From Balamuthia mandrillaris (Eukaryota; Discosea; Longamoebia; Balamuthiidae): a stretch of 64,000 nt of DNA. The stretch is from NCBI GenBank assembly GCA_031835245.1, contig JAVKOQ010000041.1, positions 62,001-126,000 on the forward strand, in the 5' to 3' direction. The translations under genes were made by a program, and so were the position numbers. The notes under the pieces were generated by a model, which was given only the letters and a program-made list of their open reading frames with translations, had not been told where the DNA came from and ran no database searches. Below, one piece after another: positions 30,695 through 43,556 of the stretch (the stretch's first letter is position 1; every line of letters starts with the position of its first letter).

Positions 30695-33600
30695 ATGGAC
30701 ACGATTCCAACGTTTTGGCCAACGGAAGAAGAGTTCTCGGACTTCTCGGCCTATGTGACGGCGGTGGAGGCCCACTGCAAGAGCGCGCCAGGCTCCCCTG
30801 GTCTCGCCAAGATCGTGCCGCCCGCTTCGTGGCTATCCCGCTATGCCACCGTCACTACCTTTATGAAAGAGCAAATCGGCTCTCCCTCTTCCGCTTCTTC
30901 CGCTTCTTCTTCCGCTCTGCTTCCAAACGGGTTGGAGGAGATGGTCATCCCTTCGCCCATTCGACAGTACGTGACGGGGCGACAGGGCGTCTTCCAGATC
31001 TTGAACGTGATGGAGAAGGAGCGAACGGTGGCGCAGTTCATGGCGGACGCTCGCTTGCAGGAGGACAAGTGCCTTCACGCCTCCCAACGAAAGAGCAGGC
31101 AAGAGAAGGAGGAGGAAGAGCGGAGAGAAAAGAAGAGGAAAGCAGCGATGAGCAGAGAAAGACAAAACGGTGGCCAACAGCAAAAAGAAGAAGCGATAGC
31201 AGACAAGGAGGATGCAGAAAAAGAAGAAGAAAAAGAGAAAGGAGGAAAGAAAGCGGGAGCAGCAGCAGAGACAGACATGAAACAGCTCTTTCGAGAAAGA
31301 AAGTTTGATTGGGAAGAGCTGGAGAGAAAGTTTTGGAAGAACGTGACCTTTCATCCTCCGCTCTATGGAGCCGACATGCTGGGCTCTCTCTTTGAAGAAG
31401 AAGAGGATGAAAAGGGCGAAGAGGAACAACAGAACAGAAAGACGAACAGAAACGCTTGGAACCTGGCAAACTTGGACTCCTTGCTGCTGCGGCGGATCGG
31501 CAAGGAGCTGCCGGGCGTGACCAAGCCGTACCTTTACTTTGGCATGTGGAAGGCCATGTTTGGGTGTCATACAGAGGACATGGAGCTGTTTAGCATTAAC
31601 TATCTCCATTTTGGCCAGCCCAAGTTTTGGTACGGCGTTTCTCCCACCCAGCGCGAGCGCTTCGAAGGCTTTGCTCAGGTATGTTTCTCTTCTGCTCTTC
31701 TCCCTTGCCCTTGTTCTTCCGCATTCCCCCTCCCTTTGTTGCTTCTTCTTTCTACTGTTATTCAATCACCTGATGTCCATCTTGGTTTTTTGTTAGCAAC
31801 ACTATCCACACCAATACAAGGAATGCAGTCAGTTCCTGCGGCACAAGTCGAGCATGCTCTCTCCCACTTTGTTGCGAGCCTCCAATATTCCAGTGGTAAA
31901 AGGCATACAGGAAGCCGGGCACTTCATCATAACCTTCCCCGGCGCCTTTCACTTTGGCTTCAACACCGGCTTCAACTGCGCTGAGTCGGTCAACTTTGCG
32001 TTGCCCAGCTGGATCGAGCATGGACTTCGAGCTAAGCCTTGCACTTGCATCTCGGATAGCGTGACAATAGATGTTCGCTTGTTTGTCAATGGAGAACAAC
32101 AAGATGATGCGGCTTCATGCGCATCATCTGCTCTCGCAGAAGCAAAAGAAAAAGTAGAAACAAAAAATGAGAGAAGAAGTAAAAGCAGCAGGACGCGAAA
32201 GAGAGGAAGTAATGCGAGTGGCACGAAACGTAAGATTGTGGATGAAAGGGAATCATTGACGAATAACGGCGAGAGCTCTCCACTCGCTCTTACAAAGGTA
32301 AGGTCTCCTCTTGTGTCGTTTGCAACATGCCCCAACTCAGTCTTTTTGTTGTTTTTGTTGCTGTTAGCGCTAACAAAATACCATATCAAACCAAACTCAA
32401 CACAACCAAACATGAACACAAATAATTGACCAACGCAAACACACAAACGATTACTGACAGAGAAGAGGAGGAAGGGCAGGCGCAGGTACAGCGATGGCGA
32501 ACACGCATTCACACCACCAACGCCTCCCCCGAAGAAGCCGATCCAACGAAGGCGTTCACAACGGAGATGCGAAGGGAATAGCACTACAACCACAGAAGCA
32601 AACTCGAGTTCGTCCTCCACGGCGAGGGAAGAAACAACAACCACAGCATCTCCAACTACAACTCCAGCAACAGTGGGAAGAAGAAGCCCCCGCAAGGTCC
32701 AAACGAAGAGCTCCAACTTCCAAGAAAAAAATCAACAAAATTGAGCGCACAGAATTGGTTAGTTACTTTCAAGAGGAGAATGAGACAGGAACAGAGAATC
32801 ATTGGTTTGTTGAGATAGCGGCTGAAGAACTTGAAGGAGGAGCTGGAGGAGACGAAAGTTGGAAGTTTAGTTGCATTTGTGGAGAGATATCACAAAGCGA
32901 TGACCCTCCAGACTTGCATCCCAAGGGACGCATGTTCGAGTGCAGCGAATGCCGTCTTTGGGGACATATCGACTGTTACGATGACTATAAGGGCTATCGA
33001 CAGGAAGAACTGCCGGAAAGTATGACATGTCATCTTTGTCGGATTAACAACAGCAGCAACCGTAGTTTGCAACGCAACAAAAAGAGGAAGAAGCAAGAAC
33101 ATTCCAACAAGAGTGAGAGTCCAAGCCTTTACTACTACCTTCATCATCAAAACACTCCTCCTGGTGGTGTCTACTTGTCGGCAAGTAACGAAGAAGAAGA
33201 GGAAAGGAAGAAAAAAGAAAAGAAGGAAAAGCATACTGAATTGCTATGCGAGGCATGGTTTCTAGATGACATGAACAAACAAAAGGAACAACAACGAAAA
33301 GAACAAGAAGAAAGAGAAAGAGAACAAGAAAGAGAAAGGGAAAGAGAACAAGAAAGGGCCAGAGAATGGGAAAGAGAACAAGAAAGAGAACTAGAACGAG
33401 AAAGAGAGCGGCAGAGAGAACAAGAGCGAAGAGCCAAAGAACGAGCAGAAGAAGAGGAAGAACGAGACAGACAAAGAAGAGCACAAATGCTGGCCCAATT
33501 AGAGGAAGTTATAGCTCAAGTGGAACACGGCGGCTTTAACCTCGATATAGTGGAAGGAGAGTCATGGAACGTTGCTGCTTTGATGACGGCCAACCATTTA

Positions 33601-35613
33601 CAGCAACAACAGAATCATGACTCGCTATCAACTACAGAACCTACGATCACCAAAGAGAGTGTGCAACTACCAGAAAGCGCTCCTGCTCGCACAAAGAGAA
33701 AGAAAGCAAACTCTTCAAGCCTACACGGCAACAACATCAAAACGCAGGATAGTGGGAAGAGCAAGAAACGTGGTTATAATAGTTCGAAAAAGGACAAGAA
33801 GAGAAAAAGAAGGAAGGAGAAGAAAGAGAAAAAAGACAAGAAAAGCAAAACTAAACATCGGAAAAAGAACAAACAGAAAGAACAAATGACGACGCGTCAT
33901 CAACGGGCGAAAGAAAAGCAGAACAGAACTGATAGCCAACGAGACAACAAAGTGGAGGATAAAAAGTCAGTTGCTTCCCCTAAACATACTGAATCTCAAC
34001 CAAACCGTTTTATTGCTCATTCTTTTCATCATCATCATCGCCCTACGCATATCACCTCGCCTTCGCAAGATACTAGCAATAACATCATTCATCAATCACT
34101 GCCGCCCCTCCAACAAGCTCTTCCTCCTCTGGCATCTGCTCTTTCCTTCGCTTCCGACTTTGCTCCATCCCCCACGGTTCATACGGCCCCTCTCCACAAC
34201 ATTGCGTCCACTGCCTCATCTTCGTCATCAACTTTGTCTCCAACACCGAACGAATCTCCTTCTTCCTCTTCCGCTTTCTTCTCTTCCTCAAGTTGTGGTC
34301 CTCCTTCCACCAACTCGACTATTCCTCCAACTGCTCTCAACGGACATTACTCTATCTTTGATGTGAAAAAAACAGTTATGCCTTCCTCTTCTGTCGCTGC
34401 TAATTCCTTGCAGTCAAGCATGAACTCATCTTCCGCCTATCCTCCGATCTTTATTTCTTCTGCTGCACCTTCATCTTCTTCCTTCCAACCTTCACCTGCT
34501 TCCTCTTTTCCTTCTGCCTCTTACTCTACTCTCTCTGTTTCCTCTCCTTCCCCTTCGTCTTCTTCCCTTTCCACTCCCTTTTCCTTCCCGACTTCTTCCA
34601 CCAACGAGCTATCTTCGCTAGTCCCACTTCCATCAATCTCCGCTGCTCCGCTCAAGGCAAAGCCATCTCTCGTATCTCACGATTCTCATCGAATTCTTTC
34701 TACGAACAACAACTCTGAAGAACCTCATACTTCATCTCCGTCTTGCTCTCCATCTCAGTCACAACCTCAGCCTCAACTATCACCACAACAACCACAACCG
34801 CAGTCGATGATGTATCACTTTCCTGTACAGAGCAAACCACAACAAAGTTCCCAACCCCTATCGCAAACACAAACATCTTCCCTTCCTTCTCTTATTCTTC
34901 CGGTAACAACCAACAATGTCGACAATAACAACGCAGCATCTGCTCAGCTGCTTCAACGGTTGTATTTGCAGCAGTTGCAGCTTCGATTGTTACAGCACCA
35001 ACAAGCATTACATATCCAAAATCAACTCTTGCCCCCACTCTCACCCTCTCAACAACTGTTGTTACAACTGCAACAACAAGCACTCCCCCTTTCCTCACAA
35101 CCAGCTGCCACCCAGCAAAACAAACAAACCGGATCGACAGCATCAACTTCAGGAGAAGTTGCTTCAGCTTCCTCTGCATCTACAACTACTAGCAATGCCA
35201 ATGCAACAACTTCTTCCTCACATCTTCCTTCATCCTCGTCATTCTATCCACAATTAGCGCCAAAACCTCTTCTGCCAAAACTGTTGCCACAACCATCACC
35301 AACACCAATTGCTCCCTTTCCTCCATCCACTTCCCTCTTTCCCTTTTGCGCGCCCACGGCCACCACTCCCTCCCAACTGGCGGCTTTGTACCTGCTCTCA
35401 GCTGCCGTTGCCAGCAACTCCACCAACCCCACTCATGCTGCTGCGCTTCATACATTGCTTCAACTGGCTCCACTTCAACAACTGCAGCCTCCTGCTTCAT
35501 TACTTTCTACATCTTCTGTGGCGCCTCAACAAACGTTACAGCAGCAACAAGCACAACCCTCCGCACCAGGCGGTTCGTCTGCTGCTGCTGCTGCCTCAAC
35601 TCAGGCCCAATAA
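30695..35613 (+). CDS. KDM4-like JmjN/JmjC histone lysine demethylase with PHD finger and long Ser/Gln-rich tail
   Basis: Three exons (30695-31678, 31797-32297, 32461-35613) give 1545 residues. JmjN lies at residues about 4-45 (IPTFWPTEEEFSDFSAYV). After a Lys/Glu-rich linker the JmjC domain has the Fe(II) ligands His292, Glu294 (CHTEDMELFSINYLHFG) and His380 (GAFHFGFNTGFNCAESVNFA), the spacing of KDM4A. A C-terminal zinc cluster of the catalytic core is suggested by the CTC triplet (RAKPCTCISD). A PHD-type finger lies near 633-690 (CICG...CSECRLWGHIDC...CHLC). The rest is low complexity: a Glu/Arg helix, Lys-rich blocks, then 500 residues of Ser/Pro/Gln. Family members demethylate H3K9me3/K36me3 with 2-oxoglutarate. 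The final exon's frame was chosen because it keeps phase and reaches the PHD. Confidence 0.9.
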
Positions 35614-36601
35614 CAACCCTCTCGTCAATAACTGAGGATTCCTTTTGTAGTTTTTTTTTAAAAAGTATAAAACAAACACAAAAAATGAAAAAATAGAAAA
35701 ACATGAAACAACCAGCAGAGTAAAACACGCAAAGCTGAGGTGAGGAGTTGCTGGGAAGGAATTCAAAAAAGAGAAAATAATCGACACAGAAAACCAGATC
35801 TTCTCCAAAAATACAGAATAACGAGAAATTATGACGATTTTCGATTTTCGGGGATCATCGCTCAAAAATAAGACCACTTCTCCTTCGGCACTACGACCGC
35901 CACGCGAAGACCAGCCAGGGATTATTGTCGTAGCAATAAAAAGTGGAGGAGAGCGGATGAAAGTTGTCGTGAAGGTTTGTCGAAAAAAAGGAATCTCATG
36001 ATATCATTTGGCGGTACGTTCTTCGGACGGAGGCGGAACATGTCCGAACCGCGAATGGGGTTTGCTTGTGGCAGCCGTTCGGGGGTGGAGTCGCAAAGGG
36101 GTATTTGATTATCGGGCTTTTATCCGATAGATTATTAGTAATTCGAAAAAAATTTGTATAAAAAAAGAAAAAACTAAATGAAATGGGAAATAGGTAAAAA
36201 ATAAAATAAAATAAAGTTTTTTATTCGTCGGCGGACGTAAAAAAGAAAGCAAGAGAAGAAAGAGAGCAAAGTTGTTGTGCTTCTTCTTCGCCAAAGCCGT
36301 CTTTTACCCTCCGGCTCGGGAGACAAGGTCAGGAGTTCAGCATCTCTCTGATTTTTGAGTTTTTGTTTTGGTATTTGGTTCGTTTTTTCTTTTTTTCTTT
36401 TTTTGAACGTTTGTTGCAGCATTGTAACGCTTCTTTCCTCCTTTCATTCTCTTTTTTATTAGTTTTTTTTAAGGTTTTTTTTTTTCGTTTCTGTTGTTCT
36501 TATATATATTGCGGTGTTTTTTTTTTGAACATTCAGGGCTATATAGCACAAAGCTGTTTGGCAACACCTTTGAGAGAACAGGAGAGAAAAAACAAACAGA
36601 A
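35614..36601. other. Long AT-rich intergenic region, no gene seen
   Basis: 988 bp without a convincing frame. It starts with the presumed 3' UTR of the demethylase gene. A TTTGGCGG element near 36006 resembles an E2F half-site, and poly-T runs occur before the next gene. No RNA gene is recognised. Confidence 0.5.
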
Positions 36602-38060
36602 ATGGAAGAGGAAGAAGCGGACGCAACGACCCTCTCTGTTGTTGGACGTATGAGAACCGACAAACAAGAGGAAGAGGAAGAGGAAGAAGTCGAGGAGGAA
36701 GAGGAAGGTTTAACGGCTGAAGAGGAGGAGGAAGAGGAAGAAGAACGTGGAGGCAGAATGCAGAAAGAAGGGGAAGGGGAAGGAGAGAGCGAGTTCGAGC
36801 TCGACCGCGAAATGGAGGCTATGCGAATGGGAGAGGAGGAGGACGACCGGTTGGAGCAAGAGGACGAGGAGGGGGACCTCTCCGGGGCCAAAGCGGCCGC
36901 CGCGCTGCACGCCCTCCGGATCAAGGAGCAGAGAGAGCGGGACGTGCGGACGCCCCCTCTGCCCTCCGCCTGGGCCGTGAAGAGCTTGCTCTCACGGCCG
37001 CTCTCTGGGGACGAGGGGCTTATGCCCGCCATTGACGCCACTCGTGTCGACGCCGCTGGTTTGTTTAAATAACCTCTCTCTTTCTCTCTCTTTCTCTCTC
37101 TCTATTATTCTCTGATATTCCTTCTTCCTTTCTCCTTTCTTTCTCTCAAAATCTGTTCTGAATGGAATCTTTGACAAATAGGGTTTCTTAACAAACCCCC
37201 GACGATGGAGGTTGAGTTCAACAACACGGCCAGAACCGTGGCAACGGCCACAGGCTCCCCTTTCGACCTTGCGAGCTACGCTTCCTCCTCGTCCTCCGCA
37301 ACTTTTTCTCCTCCGTCCTCTTCCTCATCACTCAGCGCAGACATTGGTTTCCGCCCCCTCTCTCCAAATGCTATCAACGCCCCTTCGTCTTCTTCCTCCT
37401 CCTCCTCTTCTTCCTCGCTGGTCAAACCGTCTCGTGAGCCCTTGAAAGGCTTTGCCATGGAGGCGGTTCATCCTTCTCCTCCTTCTTCTACTCCCTCATC
37501 ACCGATCGTCGTTGCTTCTGCCTTCACCTCAGCGGAGTTGCAACCCTCTCGGACAAGAACGGTGAGCAGTCCTACGGCCTTTAATGCAAATGCTGGTCCC
37601 TTCACTGCTACACCGCCTCAACTGTTGGCTCTTCGCCAAACCGTGTCTAGTCCTTCTCTTGGAGAGAAGCTCAAGTGGGAAACAGAAGACACTCCGCAAC
37701 AGATGATGGCAAAGGAACAACAACAACAACAGTCTCTGGCTGTTTTCTTATCGATGAATAGCGCAGGTGAAGAGGATGACGACGAGAATGCGGAGAAAGG
37801 AAGTGATGACGGAGAAAAAGGAGTTGTGCGGATGGAATTAGCATCTCTGTCCTCCTCTTCTGATAAACAAACAACAACAAAGAAAGCGCCCATGCGGGCC
37901 GTTAGTGCTGATTCCACTTCTTCTGGTGGGCTACGACCGCTACATACGTCGGGTCCCCTTGCTCTTTCGTTGAAGGATGAGCCACCTCCTATTTCACCTC
38001 GAAAACGACCCTATAAATCGGAACTGGAGGAAGAAGGCAGCAATGTCTCTCCTCGGTAAC

Positions 38061-38105
<45 letters not shown>

Positions 38106-39744
38106 AACAATTATTTTCTTAAGACTAAACATTCTTTCAACGCAGAAACAACAGGATGCGTACTACAAACGAACCAGAGGCGCAGTCTGCTTCTAACAGC
38201 AGTACTGCGGACCCAAAGCGAAAGCAAAAGCGTTGTAATTGTAAAAACTCCAAATGTCTTAAACTGTATTGCCAATGTTTTGCTTCGAGGAGTTACTGTG
38301 GACCGGATTGCAATTGTACTGGCTGCTGCAACACTCATGAAAACGAGGAGCAAGTGCGGAAGGCCGTTGCCACAACTTTGGAGCATAATCCCTCTGCCTT
38401 TCGTGCAAAGATCACCGCTAGCCCTCGTTCTCCTAGCGCAGTACTCTCTCTCTCTCTCTCTCTCTCTTTGCCTCTCTGCCTATCTGCTCCTCTCTCTCCC
38501 TCTCTCTCTCACACCTGGAACAAAACAAAAAATAGGATCCGGTTGAGCCGATGGAAGGTAAACATAACAAAGGATGTCATTGCAGAAGATCAAATTGCCT
38601 GAAGAAATATTGCGAGTGCTTCCAAGCTAATGTGCTATGTGGAGAGCACTGCAAATGTACTGATTGCAAAAACTTTTCGGACAGTTACGAACGAAGAGCT
38701 GTATTAGAAGGAAGAAGAACTCCGCCTGCCTCTTCACATCGTCGCCATCGAGTACCTATTCCCATTTCTTATGAACCTATGTGCTGGTGTTGGTGCTGCG
38801 TCTAACTTATTCTTTCTCATTTTTCATTCAAGTCGACAAGCACAAGGGAAGGCGTACCATCAAACCGTTCGCCACGCGGCAACACTATTCCTGTTTCTCT
38901 TTCTCCTCGCAACGCAACCTCAGGAGGAGCAACAAATCACTCCACCGGCAGTTCCTCTTCTGCTTCTATTGTCCCACCATTGCCCCTCTCCTCCCTTCCC
39001 ACTTCTCCTTCCTCCACCTCCACTCCAACTTCTCCTCTCTCTCCACTGTCACCAGTGTATGCTGCCGCTGCTGGAGGGGGAGGAGGTATGTTTGGCTTTC
39101 CCAATCCTTTTGTGAGCTATACAAATGCTGCCACCACTTCGTCCTCTTCAACCACTGCTCCATCTTCTTCTTTGCATCCTCACTATCCTCTTCAACCTCA
39201 TCACCATTCTTTTCCTCCCCCACATCAACAACATTACTTACAACCAACCACCAGTGGAGTTGGTGGTGGCGCGTTTAACTTCAACCCTTCTCCTCATTCT
39301 CATCATTATCCTCATCCACAACCTTGCCCTTGTCAAATGTGCCAACAGTATGCGCGGTTGGGCCTGTTCCATTCCTCACTTCTCTCCAGTGCTACCTACA
39401 TGGACGAGGACGAAATACTGAGGAGTAAGAAGAACAGCCTTCAAGCTAAAGCTACCAAGAAGGGCCGGCGGCGTTCCAGGTCGTTGGAGAGCATCGTTCC
39501 CCCGCCTTCCGCCTCGGAGGGAGGACCGCTGGTTCCGCCAATCATCCTGCCTCCATCTTCCTCTTCCCGAGGCTTTTCCCCATCTTTTCCATTCACGGCT
39601 CCTCCTTCCTATCCTTCTTCCTCTTCCTCCTCCTCCTTTTTCCCAACCCAACAGCATCAACAAGACCAATCCTCCTCTTCTTCTGCCTCTTCCTCGCCTC
39701 GACATCGATTACACCCTTCTTCTCCAAGTCGACGTAATCGTTGA
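36602..39744 (+). CDS. LIN54/tesmin/TSO1-like CXC (CRC) DNA-binding protein
   Basis: Five exons (36602-37058, 37182-38055, 38155-38440, 38536-38751, 38833-39744) give 914 residues. The N-terminal 130 residues are very Glu-rich. Two cysteine-rich CXC repeats lie near residues 460-590: [17 protein letters not shown] with [12 protein letters not shown], and [17 protein letters not shown] with [12 protein letters not shown], split by an intron and a linker containing the conserved PS/A-F-R-K/A block (NPSAFRAKI). This CRC module binds CHR elements (TTYGAA), and in animals and plants LIN54/TSO1 sits in DREAM/MuvB complexes that time cell-cycle genes. The Ser/Pro/His-rich tail is disordered. KNL1, a typical DREAM/E2F target, is encoded 6 kb upstream, though no link is shown. 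Confidence 0.92.
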
Positions 39745-40302
39745 GCAGTCAGTCAACAAAAAAAGAGAGCAAAAGGGGAGGAAGAAAAAAAAAAGAGGAG
39801 GCGTGTGGTAACGAGTCAACAAGTACATAAAATTTCCTATAGCACAGTTGCATTACTTCCCTCACGGAGTGTTTTTTGTGGGTAATTTTTTGGATGTACA
39901 CTTGTTTCTTTCTATCTTCGGCAGATGACAAAGAATAAAAAGCGCATGACCAAGAGGAGACCAGAACAGCTCTTTTTGTTTCTTTTACTAACAGCGTAGT
40001 TACAATGCATTGTGTTGTTTCGGCCTCTTTTCAGCCTCTCAAGGCCTGTCTCTCATTCTCTCCACGTAAGAACACAAACTCACTCACCGCCTTTTATAGC
40101 ACAAACTCAATGCAACTTTCGGTTGGACTATTACACCGATAAATACTGCGGGGAGGAGGACCACCGCGTGTACGGAGCTTCCGTTGAGAGCGGAGTGTGT
40201 CACAGGTTCGACAACAACGCCAATGCTCGGAGCCACAAACTGGAGCTGATACAAGCTCTTCAGCTGCTACTCGTCCCAGCTTTGGTTTTTGAGCGTTCTC
40301 TC

Positions 40303-40400
<98 letters not shown>

Positions 40401-40558
40401 CCCTGTAAACGATTGGTTTGTTGGAGATTTTTGTGGTGGTTGGGCGTCGAACGCGTAACACCGAGTGCACTGAAGCAGCCCAAAAAATGTTGATGCTCGA
40501 CGGGGATCGAACCTGCGTCCCTTTAAATTACGAAAAAAAAAGGGAAGAAAAAGAAAAG
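39745..40558. other. Intergenic region with long (TC)n tract, no gene seen
   Basis: 814 bp between the CXC gene and ITPK1. A frame at 40012-40458 is carried only by the (TC)n repeat and shows no domain. A B-box-like GGTTCGATCC occurs on the minus strand near 40505-40514 but without a tRNA body. Confidence 0.5.
40295..40396. repeat. (TC)n microsatellite, about 100 bp
   Basis: The longest pure dinucleotide run of the window, roughly 50 TC units, ending about 160 bp before the ITPK1 start codon. Confidence 0.95.
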
Positions 40559-42219
40559 ATGGAAGGAGAGGAGCCGGTTGTGTTGGGGGCTTACATCGCC
40601 GCTTCCAAGAAGGCCAAGATGGACTGGAACTTGGTTGTGAACAGGTTGAAGTACGTAGTATTTGTTTGGCTAAACTCCCAAAAAAAAAAATACAATAATT
40701 ACAAGGACCTTCCTGCTCACAATTGGGGTTTTTATGACAGGGACAGTCATGGCGTGGTGGTGAAGGACCTTGACTTGGACCGCCCGCTGGAAGAGCAGGG
40801 CCCCTTTCACTTCCTTTTTCACAAAATAACGGATGAGTTGGTGCGGGAGAACACTGGCGAGAAACACCGGACACGCATTCGTAACCTGGAGGTAACGTTT
40901 TTTTGGCTCTCCTCTTTCTTCAGTCATGCTAGTCGTTTGCTTTGCTTCTTCTGTTTTCTCTTATTTTCTATCTCTTTGTTTCTTCACTTCTCTTCTCTTG
41001 GTCGTTCTCTTCTCTTCCTGCTCTCCTCCTCCATGTAGCTCGTATGAGCTTTGCTTGTTTCTTCTCCTCTCTTCTGTCTCTCTGCTCTCTCCTTTCTCTC
41101 TTTCTTCTCTCTCTCATTCTTATAGTTTGTTTTACCAACAACAAAAAGGACTACGTGAAGCAACACCCAGAGGTGATCGACTTGGAGCCCACCTTAAACC
41201 AACGAGGCATCATGGACAGGAGCAAAATCTCGGCCTTGCTGAAGGACGTTGATGGCAGCTTGCCGGCAGAGCTTCAGGTGGCCTGTCCCGCCTACACCGT
41301 CCTCGAGAGAGAAGAAGAGGATTACAGCGAGACCCTCCGTAAAGCCAACCTTAAGTTTCCTCTTGGTAAGCTTGCTTCCTTTTTTTCTTTTTTTCTTTTT
41401 CCATTCCCATGAACAAAAAAAAAGTTGCAAAGACCATCCAGGCATGTGGCAATGAGGATTCTCACAAGATAGGCATCATTTTCACGGAGAAAGGTCTTCA
41501 CCAACTCTCCACTCCAATCATGGTGCAAGAGTACTACAACCACAATGCCATCATCTTCAAGGTCTTCATGGTTGACGACTACCTTCACGTTGTTCGTCGC
41601 GCTTCCCTCAAAAACTTGGACCCTTCAGGTATCTTTCTTCTCCCTTTTGCCTTTCTCCTCCCACCTTCCTTCTCGCTGCTTGCTGCTTCTTCCTTCGTCC
41701 TTCTCCTCTCAGCTTCTTATCATTCTTCTCCACAAAAAACAAAAAAACAACCAACCAACAAAAGCAACGGAGAACATAGTGTTCAACAGTCAGAAGCCGG
41801 TGCCAGAGGAGCTCTTTGACAAGGACAGGGACGTGCAGGACAAGGCGGCGTGGCCGGACCCTGAGCCGCCCGTCCTTCATGCCGTCACGGCCGCCCTCCA
41901 GCAGCACCTGGGCCTGCACCTGTTGGGAGTGGACATGATACGGCAGGTGGAGACCGGCAAGCTTGGCATTGTTGATGTTAACTATTTTCCCAGTGCGTAT
42001 CGTTTGTTGTTGTTGTTGTTGTTTTCTATATCTCTTGTTTATCATGTTATGTTGCTTGTATGTTGCTCTGTGCTTTTGTTGCCGGTGTTTTCTCCCCGTT
42101 TGGTTTGCTGAACGATAAAAACAAAAAAAGGTTATATAGGAGTACCTGAGTTTAATGAGCGTTTGGCTGACTTTGTGGCTGCCTCCATCCGAAGAAAGTT
42201 AGCCGAGCAAAGCAAATAA
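40559..42219 (+). CDS. Inositol-tetrakisphosphate 1-kinase (ATP-grasp, ITPK1 family)
   Basis: Six exons (40559-40650, 40741-40891, 41149-41365, 41425-41628, 41765-41992, 42131-42219) give 326 residues, similar to plant ITPKs. Family blocks appear in order: LEEQGPFHFLFHKITDEL, DYVKQHPEVIDLEPTLNQR with IMDRSK, FPLVAKTIQACGNEDSHKIG (ATP-grasp lysine and hinge), PIMVQEYYNHNAIIFKVFMV with RRASLKN, HLGLHLLGVDMIRQ and IVDVNYFPSYIGVPEF. The last two supply the Mg-binding Asp and Asn and the closing loop. It phosphorylates inositol tris- and tetrakisphosphates on the way to InsP6 and pyrophosphates in the cytosol. The acidic Asp/Asn pair is intact, so it should be active. Confidence 0.94.
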
Positions 42220-42508
42220 TAAACCAACTAACCTCAGGAAGTTTATTCCCTTCTTTGTTTCTTTGTTCTTTGCTCTATTTTTTCTTTTTTGTTGTTGGAG
42301 CACACCCAAAGTTTGATACATAATGTTCTCACCCGCTCAAGCATACATCCAAGATACGCCCAACGCTAACGTCACAGCTAATGTCAATGGCGTCCGCAGC
42401 CGCATGTACCAACGTGGAACCAGCCCTATTAACAAATGTTAGTAGTGTATCTCTTGCTTTACTCTCTGCTCTCTGTTCCTCTTCCCCATCACTCCTCTTC
42501 TCTCTTGT

Positions 42509-42999
42509 TCAAATGAACGAAGTGACAATACCGTAACGAGCAGCTACTGCGTCTCCTAGGAAGACAGCCGTGAAGCCAAACATGACCTCACCCAGGCCGT
42601 AAAAGGTGGTTGAACAGGTAGCAGCCCATCCTATCACGCAGGGCATGATGCTCAGGCCATACCGCAACAAGTTCCTCTTGTTGCTCGATGCCGCCGCTTG
42701 GATTGTTTGTTTGTCAGTTTGCAGGAAGAGACAAGGCGAGAATCGAAGAGAAACAAAGAAGAGAGAGAGAAACGAACAAAGCAACAAAGGGTCACGATAG
42801 TCGGCCATGGCAAGGCCCCAATGGATGGCACCCATGAAAGACAGCAGGTTGGCCGCGTAGTTCAGTTGAAGTATCATGGCTTGGGCAGCCAGGTGAGGGC
42901 TCTGTGTCAACACGACGGCAGAAGCTGCCACCAACGGGATCAACCCCGCCACACCCAACACTATTGCCGTCTTTGGAATCTTCTCTTCCTGTTTTGCAC

Positions 43000-43035
<36 letters not shown>

Positions 43036-43556
43036 AGGAAGTGACACAAGAAAGAGATAAACAAAAAAGGTCCTATCAACCCTTTGAATGAGTGGATCAG
43101 TAGTGGCTTCAGCAGTTTCTTCACTCTTTGGTGCATCGCCGTCGGTTGCAACGTCTGGTCGGCTTTGGAAAGTAAACGTTCGAGAGGCGAACCTACCAGC
43201 ACCACACGAGGAAGAAGACAACACCAGCCGCCTCTTGAAACGAAGAAAGAGTCAGTGCCAATGATTCGCAAAAAAAAGAGACGAAGAAACGAACGAACCT
43301 GATGGCAGCAAACGGAACAGACGAGAGAGCTGCTGGACGAGTGTAGGATCGAAGGCGCGGAGGGACGTGCCGTGCCGGTGGTAACAGCAAACAGGCTTTT
43401 GGCATGGCTGCTCCTCCCTCCTCGCGTGGTGGTGCTCAAGAACCGCCTGCCTCCCTGGAGCGTCATCCACTTGCTTCCATCCACGCGTAGGATCTTGACG
43501 GCGGACCAACGCGGGGTGGCTCCTAGAAGTTGATGGGCAACAGCGCTACCTCTCAT
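42509..43556 (-). CDS. TMEM69/DUF3429 mitochondrial inner-membrane protein
   Basis: Four exons (43556-43299, 43233-43081, 42988-42796, 42696-42509) give 263 residues. The first 80 residues are Arg/Ser/Thr-rich with no acidic start, as expected of a mitochondrial presequence. The C-terminal half has five hydrophobic segments with the family pattern TAIVLGVAGLIPLVAASAV, LQLNYAANLLSFMGAIHWG, SIMPCVIGWAATCS and VMFGFTAVFLGDAVAARYG. The LSFxGxxxWG motif is diagnostic for DUF3429. Function is unknown in any organism as far as I recall. The gene diverges from the SET-domain gene 410 bp away. Confidence 0.88.

Noticed and set aside
32463-32745. Alternative frame in the third exon of the demethylase gene (RRYSDGEHAFTPPTPPPKK...)
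   Set aside because: It looks coding-like but ends in a stop before the PHD and needs a different acceptor phase. The chosen frame keeps phase on both sides.
40012-40458. Plus-strand frame upstream of ITPK1
   Set aside because: More than a third of it is the (TC)n microsatellite and no family feature or splice link to ITPK1 is seen.
40495-40525. GGTTCGATCC on the minus strand followed by a T run, like a tRNA B box and Pol III terminator
   Set aside because: No A box, no acceptor partner and no anticodon arm within 90 nt upstream on that strand. Treated as chance.
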